A stretch of 8,013 nucleotides of DNA. It comes from Bordetella parapertussis (lineage in GTDB: Bacteria > Pseudomonadota > Gammaproteobacteria > Burkholderiales > Burkholderiaceae_C). Made by a program: the position numbers and the translations under genes. This document shows positions 1 to 5,371 of the stretch, in pieces (within the stretch, counting starts at the first letter, position 1; each line of letters begins with the position of its first letter). Location of the stretch: positions 1 through 8,013 of the forward strand of contig CAMDJU010000115.1 in NCBI GenBank assembly GCA_945900695.1, given 5' to 3'. Below the pieces are notes generated by a model. That model was given only the letters and a program-made list of their open reading frames with translations, had not been told where the DNA came from and did not search any database.

Positions 1-566
1 CCCAAGCGATCGGCGAGCACGCGCAACACCTCTTCGTGCCAGGCTTTGGAAAAACGCCGGCGGGTGCCGTAGTCGGCAATCTTCAACTCGCGCAAATCTT
101 CGGCTTGGAGTTGGCCAATTTTGCGATCCAAGCGCTCGCGGCCTTGCAAGAAATCAGGCACGCGCTGGGTGTGGCGAAAAAACACCTCGTTGACAATGGC
201 CAGCACCGGGATTTCAAACAAGATGGTGTGCAGCCAGGGTCCGCGGATGGCGATGTCTATCTCGCCCGATGGCAAGGCCTCAATCTCGATGTATTTTTCG
301 TTGAGTTTAAAGAGCCCCAAAAAATCGACAAAGTCACTTTTGATGAAGCGCAGGCTGCGCAGCCACAACAACTCTGGGTCTTGAAACTTCAAACTGCACA
401 GCGAACGCACCTCGGTGCGGATTTCGTGCACCAAAGGGCCCAACTGCACCCCCGGGTTGCGGCACTTGAAGCGGTACTCCACCTGTGCGCCCGGGAACTG
501 ATGCAGCACCGCCTGCATCATGGTGAACTTGTACAGATCGGTGTCGAGCAAGCTGGTGATGATCAT
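1..566 (-). CDS. pncB: Nicotinate phosphoribosyltransferase, N-terminal part (runs off left edge)
   Basis: This enzyme joins nicotinate and PRPP to form nicotinate mononucleotide, an ATP-stimulated cytosolic step of the Preiss-Handler NAD salvage pathway. About 188 codons are visible of a family usually near 400 residues; the C-terminal half lies beyond position 1. Reading down from the ATG at 566-564, the protein begins [20 protein letters not shown], the family's hallmark N-terminus. Further on come [20 protein letters not shown] and, at about residues 165-172, DYGTRRRF, the conserved GTRRRFS-type substrate-binding segment. The start codon overlaps the TGA of the nitroreductase gene (ATGA, 566-563), so translation is probably coupled and no strong ribosome binding site precedes it. 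Nothing visible is broken. The family call is firm; only completeness is unknown. Confidence 0.95.
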   Translation of the reverse strand, partial: MIITSLLDTDLYKFTMMQAVLHQFPGAQVEYRFKCRNPGVQLGPLVHEIRTEVRSLCSLKFQDPELLWLRSLRFIKSDFVDFLGLFKLNEKYIEIEALPSGEIDIAIRGPWLHTILFEIPVLAIVNEVFFRHTQRVPDFLQGRERLDRKIGQLQAEDLRELKIADYGTRRRFSKAWHEEVLRVLADRL

Positions 567-1279
567 GGTGCAGCGTCACACCAGTGGGTGAAGTTGGCCA
601 CATCCTCGCGCGGCGTGAAAAATGTGTTGACCGGTTCGTTCGCCTGGATCCAACCCAGCGACATGCCGCACACCAGCATCTCGCTGTCGGGGGCACCGAT
701 GTGGGGCAAGATGATGTGGGCAAAGTTGTTCCAAGCCGCTTGGGGGCAGGTGTGCAAGCCGCGCCCCCGGGCTGCCACCATGATGTTTTGCAAGAACATG
801 CCGTAATCGAGCAAGGAGCCGCGGCCCATGACCTTGTCGATGGTGAACATCAAGCCCACGGGCGCGTCAAAAAAACAAAAGTTGCGTTGGTGCTGGGCGT
901 GCATTTTGTCTTTTTCACCTTTGACAATGCCCAACAGGCCATACAAACCCCAGCCGTTTTCGCGCCGCCGCTCTATATAGGGGCTGACCCATTTTTCGGG
1001 GTAATAGTCGTAGGCTTCTGGGTACTGAGCGGCCTTTTCCGGGTGTTCACGCCATTCATCGTGCGTCGCGCACACTTTGTGCACCAAGCTGTCACGGCTG
1101 GCGCCTTGCAACACATACACCTTCCACGGTTGGGTGTTGGTACCCGATGGGGCCCGGCTGGCCACTTGCAAAATGGCCTCAATGGTGTCGCGCGGTACCG
1201 CCTGATCGCTGAATGCCCGCATGGACATTCGGCTGGTGATGGCCTCGTCGACGGCCTGGGTGCGTTCGCTGGGGGTCAT
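563..1279 (-). CDS. FMN-dependent nitroreductase family protein
   Basis: A 238-residue cytosolic flavoenzyme of the nitroreductase superfamily, which uses FMN and NAD(P)H to reduce nitro groups, quinones or similar acceptors; the physiological substrate cannot be read from sequence. Visible family marks are the SRMSMRAF segment at residues 16-23, whose arginines and serine normally hold the FMN phosphate, the [10 protein letters not shown] segment at 43-52 (FMN and dimer contact), and the late CGMSLGW segment. Length fits the family. An open frame continues upstream to 1501, but that extension lies inside the thioesterase gene and has no family resemblance. The ATG at 1279 has a GGAG 8 bases upstream and overlaps the thioesterase stop as ATGA. 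The gene's own TGA overlaps the pncB start in the same way, making it the third gene of the operon. Confidence 0.92.
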   Translation of the reverse strand: MTPSERTQAVDEAITSRMSMRAFSDQAVPRDTIEAILQVASRAPSGTNTQPWKVYVLQGASRDSLVHKVCATHDEWREHPEKAAQYPEAYDYYPEKWVSPYIERRRENGWGLYGLLGIVKGEKDKMHAQHQRNFCFFDAPVGLMFTIDKVMGRGSLLDYGMFLQNIMVAARGRGLHTCPQAAWNNFAHIILPHIGAPDSEMLVCGMSLGWIQANEPVNTFFTPREDVANFTHWCDAAP

Positions 1280-1722
1280 GTCAAAGTCTCCAATAATTGT
1301 TTGAGGGGGTCCGCCAGGCTGACCGGTCGGCGGCTCACGCGGTCCACGTACACATGCACAAAATGACCACGTGCTGCGCACAGGTCTTGGTCTTGGGCAA
1401 ACAAAGCGACTTCGTAGCGCACGCTGGAATGTCCCAAGCGCGCCACCCGCAGCCCTGCCTCGACGGTTTGCGGAAAAGCCAAGGGCGAGAAGTAATTGCA
1501 CTGGGTTTCGACCACCAATCCAATGGCCTGGCCGTGGTGGATGTCGAGCACACCATGTTCAATCAAATAGGCATTGACCGCGGTATCAAACCAACTGTAG
1601 TAAACCACGTTGTTGACGTGTCCATACGCGTCGTTGTCCATCCAGCGCGTGCCGATGCTGCGAAATGTCTTGTAAGCGCTGCGTGGCTCTGGGCCCATGC
1701 GGTCGTTGGGAGGGTTGCTCAT
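1276..1722 (-). CDS. Acyl-CoA thioesterase, hotdog fold (4HBT/YbgC-like)
   Basis: A predicted cytosolic hotdog-fold thioesterase that hydrolyses acyl-CoA thioesters to the free acid and CoA; chain preference is unknown. With the ATG at 1722 the protein has 148 residues, the usual size for this single-domain family. The diagnostic stretch is RWMDNDAYGHVNNVVYYSWF at residues 26-45, in which an Asp ahead of the YGHVNN segment is the expected catalytic or binding acid. The later segments GLVVETQCNYFSPL and GHFVHVYVDR match the beta-sheet core. An ATG nine codons further upstream (1749) is possible, but 1722 is preferred because it overlaps the deacetylase stop as ATGA, the same junction seen at the next two genes. 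The 3' end overlaps the nitroreductase start and carries its Shine-Dalgarno sequence. Confidence 0.92.
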   Translation of the reverse strand: MSNPPNDRMGPEPRSAYKTFRSIGTRWMDNDAYGHVNNVVYYSWFDTAVNAYLIEHGVLDIHHGQAIGLVVETQCNYFSPLAFPQTVEAGLRVARLGHSSVRYEVALFAQDQDLCAARGHFVHVYVDRVSRRPVSLADPLKQLLETLT

Positions 1723-2648
1723 GGGCGCCGATTCTGCCAGCGTTGCCAATGGGCGGCGGCCACGGCAAAGGTATTGACTTGCACTTGAACCGTGTCTTCG
1801 ATGTCCACCCCATAACCGCCGGCCATGGCCATGGCCAAGGGCAGCCCGCGCACATGCGCCCAGTCCATCACCCGCCTGTCACGCGCCTCCAGGCCATCAA
1901 AACTGAGTTTGAGCCGTCCCAAACGGTCGCCCTCATGCGGGTCGGCACCGGCCAAGTAGATCACCAGCCCCGGGTCAAAACGCTCGCCCAAGCTCAACAA
2001 GGCCTGCTCCAAGGCAGCCAGGTACTCGTCGTCGCCACAACCGTCGGGCAAGGCCACATCCAAATCGCTGGTCTCTTTGCGAAAAGGGAAGTTCTTGGCA
2101 CCATGCAGGGACAGGGTGAACACAGTGGGGTCTCCCTGAAAAATGCGCGCCGTGCCATTGCCTTGGTGCACGTCCAAATCGATGATGGCCACCGCCAAGG
2201 GATGGCGATGGCTGCGCAGCCACTCTGCTTGCATCAGCCGGGCACAGACGGCGGCGTCGTTGAAGACACAAAAACCGCTGCCCTTGTCGGGGTAAGCATG
2301 GTGGGTGCCCCCGGCCAAATTGGCCGCCAAGCCCTCGCGCAAGGCGCTGCGGGCCGCCATGACCGTGGCCCCACTGGAGCGGCGGGCCCGCTCCACCATG
2401 CCTGGCGACCAAGGAAAACCAATTTCACGCTGCTGCGCCGGGCTCAGGCTGCCGGTGACCACCGCCTCAATGTAGGCCGGGCTGTGCACCAGGGCCAACT
2501 CGCCGTCGCTCACCGGGTCGGCCAAGGACAAACGCAGCTCGGGCAGTTCTTGGCCCAAGCGCTGGCGCAGACGCTCGTACTTGCCCATGGGAAACCGATG
2601 CCCGGGTGGGAGCTGCTGGACATGGGGGGGGGCGAAATAAATGTTCAC
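1719..2648 (-). CDS. Histone deacetylase superfamily protein, HDAC11-like (class IV type)
   Basis: A 309-residue zinc hydrolase of the arginase/deacetylase fold. Bacterial members remove acetyl or other acyl groups from protein lysines or small amines; the actual substrate is unknown. The full active site is visible: the His pair H116-H117 in GGTHHAYPDKGSGFC, zinc ligands D159 and H161 in IDLDVHQGNGTA, D236 in AGADPHEGDRLG, and the transition-state Tyr279 in MAGGYG. The DVHQGNG form (Gln instead of a second His) is typical of the HDAC11-like branch. The start is GTG at 2648-2646. No ATG lies between it and the upstream in-frame stop at 2681-2679, and the N-terminus through PPGHRFPMGKYERL matches where relatives begin. 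It is the first gene of the operon. Codons 6-9 contain a run of nine C residues. Confidence 0.94.
   Translation of the reverse strand: MNIYFAPPHVQQLPPGHRFPMGKYERLRQRLGQELPELRLSLADPVSDGELALVHSPAYIEAVVTGSLSPAQQREIGFPWSPGMVERARRSSGATVMAARSALREGLAANLAGGTHHAYPDKGSGFCVFNDAAVCARLMQAEWLRSHRHPLAVAIIDLDVHQGNGTARIFQGDPTVFTLSLHGAKNFPFRKETSDLDVALPDGCGDDEYLAALEQALLSLGERFDPGLVIYLAGADPHEGDRLGRLKLSFDGLEARDRRVMDWAHVRGLPLAMAMAGGYGVDIEDTVQVQVNTFAVAAAHWQRWQNRRP
2624..2632 (-). repeat. Nine-base poly-C tract near the start of the deacetylase gene
   Basis: The minus strand reads nine consecutive C residues here, spanning codons 6-9 of the HDAC-like gene (Ala-Pro-Pro-His). It is the longest homopolymer noticed in the window. 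As assembled, the reading frame is intact through it. A one-base gain or loss would shift the frame directly after the start, though the in-frame ATG at codon 21 could allow internal initiation. Confidence 0.9.
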
Positions 2649-2700
2649 GGCGAACGATTGTCCCGGTTTGAGGCCGATTTAGAACCAACACTCTAATGTG

Positions 2701-2711
2701 CCGCACCGCAG
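2701..2711. promoter_or_regulatory. Candidate PhaR operator, upstream site
   Basis: The sequence CCGCACCGCAG differs by one base from the palindromic pattern CTGC-N3-GCAG reported for the PHA-responsive repressor PhaR. It lies about 11 bases upstream of the predicted -35 element of the phasin promoter. In phasin genes PhaR normally represses until PHA granules titrate it away. Assignment is by pattern and location only. Confidence 0.35.
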
Positions 2712-2721
2712 CAAATAAGGC

Positions 2722-2749
2722 TTGAATTCATCAGGGCTAACCCTATACT
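2722..2749 (+). promoter_or_regulatory. Sigma70-type promoter of the phasin gene
   Basis: A -35 element TTGAAT (2722-2727) and a -10 element TATACT (2744-2749) are separated by 16 bases, with a predicted transcript start near 2756. This is the best core promoter in the window, as expected for a highly expressed granule protein, and implies a leader of about 60 bases. Confidence 0.7.
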
Positions 2750-2759
2750 TAGACCCATG

Positions 2760-2770
2760 CTGCAGCGCAA
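2760..2770. promoter_or_regulatory. Candidate PhaR operator, site just downstream of the transcript start
   Basis: The sequence CTGCAGCGCAA is one base away from CTGC-N3-GCAG and sits just after the predicted transcription start, where a bound repressor would block promoter escape. With the site at 2701-2711 it brackets the core promoter. Assignment is by pattern and position. Confidence 0.4.
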
Positions 2771-2804
2771 CATTTCATGGCGTCGCAGTGAAACCCAACC
2801 ACTT

Positions 2805-2809
2805 AAGGA
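2805..2809 (+). promoter_or_regulatory. Shine-Dalgarno sequence of the phasin gene
   Basis: AAGGA lies six bases upstream of the ATG at 2816. It is a strong match at good spacing and fixes that start codon. Confidence 0.75.
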
Positions 2810-2815
2810 CATACC

Positions 2816-3358
2816 ATGATCACTGCTGACCAAATCACCTCCAGCCACAAAGCCAACCTCGAAGCCTTTTACGGCCTGACCCATTCAGCCTTTGCCGGTT
2901 TCGAAAAAATGGTTGAACTGAACCTGACCGCCTCCAAAGCCGCTTTGTCGGAAACCATGGGCCATGCCCAAGCCGCCATGGGCGTCAAAGACATGCAAGA
3001 ACTGATGGCCCTGCAAGCCGGCATGTTCCAGCCAATGGCCGAAAAGTCTGTTTCTTACAGCCGCCACTTGTATGACATCGCCACCAGCACTGGCGCTCAA
3101 TTTGGCAAAGCCATGGAAGACAAGTCTGTTGAAGCCCAAAAGTCTTTCGCCAACCTGATTGACTCCGCCGCCAAAAACGCCCCCGCCGGTTCAGAGACCG
3201 CCGTGTCCATGGTCAAAAGCGCCGTGGCCGCCGGCCAAAACGCCATGGAGTCAGTGCAGAAAGCCGTCAAGCAAGCCACTGACATGGCCGAGGCCAACTT
3301 CAACGCCGTGACCGCCTCTGCCGTCACCGCCGCCAAGACCGCCAGCAAAAAGCGCTGA
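2816..3358 (+). CDS. phaP: Phasin family protein (PHA granule-associated)
   Basis: A 180-residue phasin that coats polyhydroxyalkanoate granules in the cytoplasm, limiting their fusion and influencing polymer content. The protein is nearly all amphipathic helix and rich in Ala, Lys, Met and Gln, with no cysteine and no signal peptide. The N-terminal part ([20 protein letters not shown], then [20 protein letters not shown]) and the central [20 protein letters not shown] segment are typical of the Burkholderiales phasin family. The C-terminus is an Ala/Lys tail ending KTASKKR. It has its own strong promoter, a good Shine-Dalgarno sequence and a strong terminator, so it is probably monocistronic and highly expressed. 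The two PhaR-like sites suggest derepression when PHA accumulates. Which phasin paralogue it is cannot be decided here, and no PHA synthase gene lies in the window. Confidence 0.94.
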   Translation: MITADQITSSHKANLEAFYGLTHSAFAGFEKMVELNLTASKAALSETMGHAQAAMGVKDMQELMALQAGMFQPMAEKSVSYSRHLYDIATSTGAQFGKAMEDKSVEAQKSFANLIDSAAKNAPAGSETAVSMVKSAVAAGQNAMESVQKAVKQATDMAEANFNAVTASAVTAAKTASKKR

Positions 3359-3400
3359 GCGCCTGGGGCCCATGGCTCCACCGTGAACCTTTGTCTCCTC

Positions 3401-3433
3401 GGATCCTGTCGCAACCTTTCGGTTCCGGGATCC
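3401..3433. repeat. Imperfect inverted repeat ahead of the phasin terminator
   Basis: Two GGATCC copies (3401-3406 and 3428-3433) flank an AACC/GGTT hairpin (3413-3416 with 3421-3424). The transcript could fold into an interrupted stem directly before the main terminator hairpin. It may protect the mRNA 3' end or be incidental. Confidence 0.4.
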
Positions 3434-3438
3434 CTTAC

Positions 3439-3470
3439 AGGCCCCGTTGCAAAACGGGGCCTCTTTTTTT
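3439..3470 (+). terminator. Intrinsic terminator of the phasin gene
   Basis: A perfect 10-bp stem (AGGCCCCGTT at 3439-3448 pairing with AACGGGGCCT at 3453-3462) closes a GCAA tetraloop of the GNRA type, followed by C and seven T residues (3464-3470). It is oriented for the phasin transcript. Read leftward from the patatin gene, the same stem lacks a U-tract. Confidence 0.93.
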
Positions 3471-3547
3471 GCGCCGCTTCACAAAGCCCAAATTTGTCAT
3501 AGGCCTAAGCCCGGCAACACCCCGCCTGGCACAGCACCGCACCAGGG

Positions 3548-4468
3548 TCAACGTGTGACTGCCAAAGCCGCTTTCAAGGCCGGCAAAGCGGCCAACATGG
3601 CGGCGCGACCGGACTCGATGGCGCGCAAACGGGCATTGAAGTCGGCACTGCTCACACCGGTCAAGTTCGGGCGCACGACCACTTGGGCCTCTTTGAGCTC
3701 CAAGGCTTTGATGCTTTTGCCCATGATGTTGAAGGTTTGCAGCAATATTTGCAGCATCGATTCGGCCTGGCTGCCTTCAGGGGTGGTGGAAATATCCACC
3801 GCCAGCACCACCTCGGCACCCATCTCCCGGGCATAGCGCACGGGCACGGGTGCGACCAATCCGCCGTCCACATAGTCGCGGTTGTTGATGCGCACCGGCA
3901 AAAACACCGAGGGCACAGCGCTGGAAGCGCGCACCGCCGTGGCGGTGTCTCCACGCTGGAACAGCACCCCTTCGCCCAAATTCAGGTCGGTGGCCACAAT
4001 GCCCAATCGGATGGGCAACTCTTCGATCTTGCGCCCCTGGGTCTGGGCCGTCACATAGCGAGCCAAGGCCTCTCCGCGCAACACACCCCGGTTCAAAAAG
4101 GGCAAGGCCCAATCGGTGATGGCCGACTCCTCCATCGTCTCGGCAATGCGCTGCAACTGGGCGCCAGTTTTGCCACTGGCATACAAAGCGCCGACCAAAC
4201 TGCCCGCCGAGGTGCCCACCACCAAGTCGGGCTTGATGCCCGCTTCTTCAAGCACTTGCAACACCCCCACGTGGGCAAAGCCGCGCGCACCACCGCCCCC
4301 CAAGGCCAGGCCCAGGCGTTTGGGTTTGGCGGGGACCACCTCCGGCGCAGGGGTGGGGATTTGCTCCTCCTTGGGCGGTGCCGGAGGGGTGGCACATCCC
4401 ACCAACATAGACAGAGCCGTCAGCGCGGCCCAGGCCTGGACGCGGCGCGAAAATAGGGAAAGGGGCAT
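3548..4468 (-). CDS. Patatin-like phospholipase, predicted lipoprotein (RssA/YchK-like)
   Basis: A predicted Ser-Asp dyad acyl hydrolase of the patatin family, acting on phospholipids or related esters. Numbering from the ATG at 4468 (306 residues): a lipoprotein signal MPLSLFSRRV...LSMLVGC with lipobox LVGC at 22-25, a Pro-rich linker at 27-49, the oxyanion loop GGGGARGF at 57-64, the nucleophile Ser87 in GTSAG, and the catalytic Asp201 in DGG. Ala at +2 after the lipidated Cys argues for outer-membrane sorting by the Lol rule known in enterics. Longer starts at 4501 or 4534 are open, but they would put 11 or 22 residues ahead of a complete signal peptide; no start has a strong ribosome site. 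It is divergent from the dehydrogenase gene, and no terminator is evident on its side. Confidence 0.9.
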   Translation of the reverse strand: MPLSLFSRRVQAWAALTALSMLVGCATPPAPPKEEQIPTPAPEVVPAKPKRLGLALGGGGARGFAHVGVLQVLEEAGIKPDLVVGTSAGSLVGALYASGKTGAQLQRIAETMEESAITDWALPFLNRGVLRGEALARYVTAQTQGRKIEELPIRLGIVATDLNLGEGVLFQRGDTATAVRASSAVPSVFLPVRINNRDYVDGGLVAPVPVRYAREMGAEVVLAVDISTTPEGSQAESMLQILLQTFNIMGKSIKALELKEAQVVVRPNLTGVSSADFNARLRAIESGRAAMLAALPALKAALAVTR

Positions 4469-4581
4469 GGGGGGCTTCTCGGTCAAGGTTTGCAGATCCA
4501 TCGCACAACCACCATTGTCGGTGCTGATGCACAAACCAGGATGACCACTGGCCGATAATTAACACTCACACCGATTCAACC

Positions 4582-4586
4582 AGGAG
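4582..4586 (+). promoter_or_regulatory. Shine-Dalgarno sequence of the HSD10-like dehydrogenase gene
   Basis: AGGAG lies seven bases before the ATG at 4594 and supports that start. Further upstream a -10-like GATAAT is present at 4554-4559, but no convincing -35 element was found, so the promoter itself is not called. Confidence 0.75.
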
Positions 4587-4593
4587 CTCAAAA

Positions 4594-5352
4594 ATGGACA
4601 TTTCAGGCAAAGTTTTTATCGTCACCGGCGGCGCTTCGGGGCTGGGCGAGGGCACGGCACGCATGCTTGCGACCAAGGGCGGTAAGGTGGTGATCGCTGA
4701 CATGCAGGTCGAAAAAGGCGAAGCCATTGCCCACGAAATCGGCGGCGCTTTCATGCGCTGCGACGTCAGCAGCGAGGCCGACGGCCAAGCCGTGGTGGCC
4801 AAGGCGGTCTCCATGGGCAAACTGATGGGCCTGGTCAACTGCGCGGGCATTGCCCCGGCCGAAAAAACCGTGGGCAAAAATGGGGCGCATTCGCTTGCCG
4901 TGTTCACCAAGACCGTCACCGTCAACCTGATTGGCACCTTCAACATGATCCGCCTGGCCGCCGAGGCCATGTGCAAAAACGATCCTGAACCCACCGCTGA
5001 GCGCGGCGCCATCATCAACACCGCGTCTGTGGCAGCCTATGACGGCCAAATTGGCCAAGCGGCTTACTCGGCCACCAAAGGCGGTGTTGTCGGCATGACC
5101 TTGCCCATCGCGCGCGACTTGGCCCGCAACGGCATTCGCAACATGACCATTGCCCCAGGCATTTTTGGCACGCCCATGATGTTCGGCATGCCCAAAGATG
5201 TGCAAGACGCATTGGCCGCCAGCGTGCCCTTCCCTTCGCGTTTGGGCACGCCCCAAGACTATGCGCGCTTGGCGGTGCACATCTTTGAAAACGAGATGCT
5301 CAATGGCGAGGTGATTCGCTTGGATGGCGCCATTCGCATGGCACCGAAGTGA
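4594..5352 (+). CDS. Short-chain dehydrogenase, HSD10-type 3-hydroxyacyl-CoA dehydrogenase
   Basis: A 252-residue NAD(H)-dependent short-chain dehydrogenase closely resembling human HSD17B10 (type II 3-hydroxyacyl-CoA / 2-methyl-3-hydroxybutyryl-CoA dehydrogenase). It is expected to interconvert 3-hydroxyacyl-CoA and 3-ketoacyl-CoA in fatty acid or isoleucine breakdown. The Rossmann motif TGGASGLG is at residues 11-18 and NCAG at 82-85. The catalytic residues are Ser145 in NTASVAAY, Tyr158 and Lys162 in YSATK. The segments [27 protein letters not shown] and [12 protein letters not shown] are near-signature stretches of the HSD10 group. Cytosolic, full length, with a good ribosome site. The gamma-glutamyltransferase gene starts 19 bases after its stop, so the two may be cotranscribed although their functions are not obviously related. 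A role in supplying PHA monomers is possible but unproven. Confidence 0.93.
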   Translation: MDISGKVFIVTGGASGLGEGTARMLATKGGKVVIADMQVEKGEAIAHEIGGAFMRCDVSSEADGQAVVAKAVSMGKLMGLVNCAGIAPAEKTVGKNGAHSLAVFTKTVTVNLIGTFNMIRLAAEAMCKNDPEPTAERGAIINTASVAAYDGQIGQAAYSATKGGVVGMTLPIARDLARNGIRNMTIAPGIFGTPMMFGMPKDVQDALAASVPFPSRLGTPQDYARLAVHIFENEMLNGEVIRLDGAIRMAPK

Positions 5353-5371
5353 TGGCGCGACACCTGAGCGC

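Larger units (their letters stand above)
2649..2815. other. Divergent intergenic region between the deacetylase operon and the phasin gene
   Basis: This 167-base gap separates two divergent transcription units and is less GC-rich than its surroundings. The rightward half holds a clear promoter, candidate PhaR operators and a ribosome binding site for the phasin. No equally convincing -35/-10 pair was found for the leftward deacetylase operon; the A/T-containing stretch at about 2677-2695 may contain it. No small gene was seen. Confidence 0.7.

Noticed and set aside
36..806. 256-codon plus-strand open frame opposite pncB and the nitroreductase
   Set aside because: The minus strand carries unmistakable PncB and nitroreductase sequences; this frame is an antisense shadow.
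1280..1501. N-terminal extension of the nitroreductase by 74 codons
   Set aside because: The extension lies wholly inside the thioesterase gene, is Arg/Gly/Pro-rich without family resemblance, and the ATG at 1279 has a GGAG and an ATGA overlap.
1..2648. NAD-linked sirtuin-style deacylation module (deacetylase plus pncB)
   Set aside because: The deacetylase has the zinc-dependent HDAC active site, not a sirtuin fold, so it does not consume NAD; the pairing with pncB needs another explanation.
1665..2696. 343-codon open frame on the plus strand opposite the deacetylase and thioesterase genes
   Set aside because: Both minus-strand genes have full family motifs and coupled junctions; the antisense frame is low-complexity and matches nothing recognisable.
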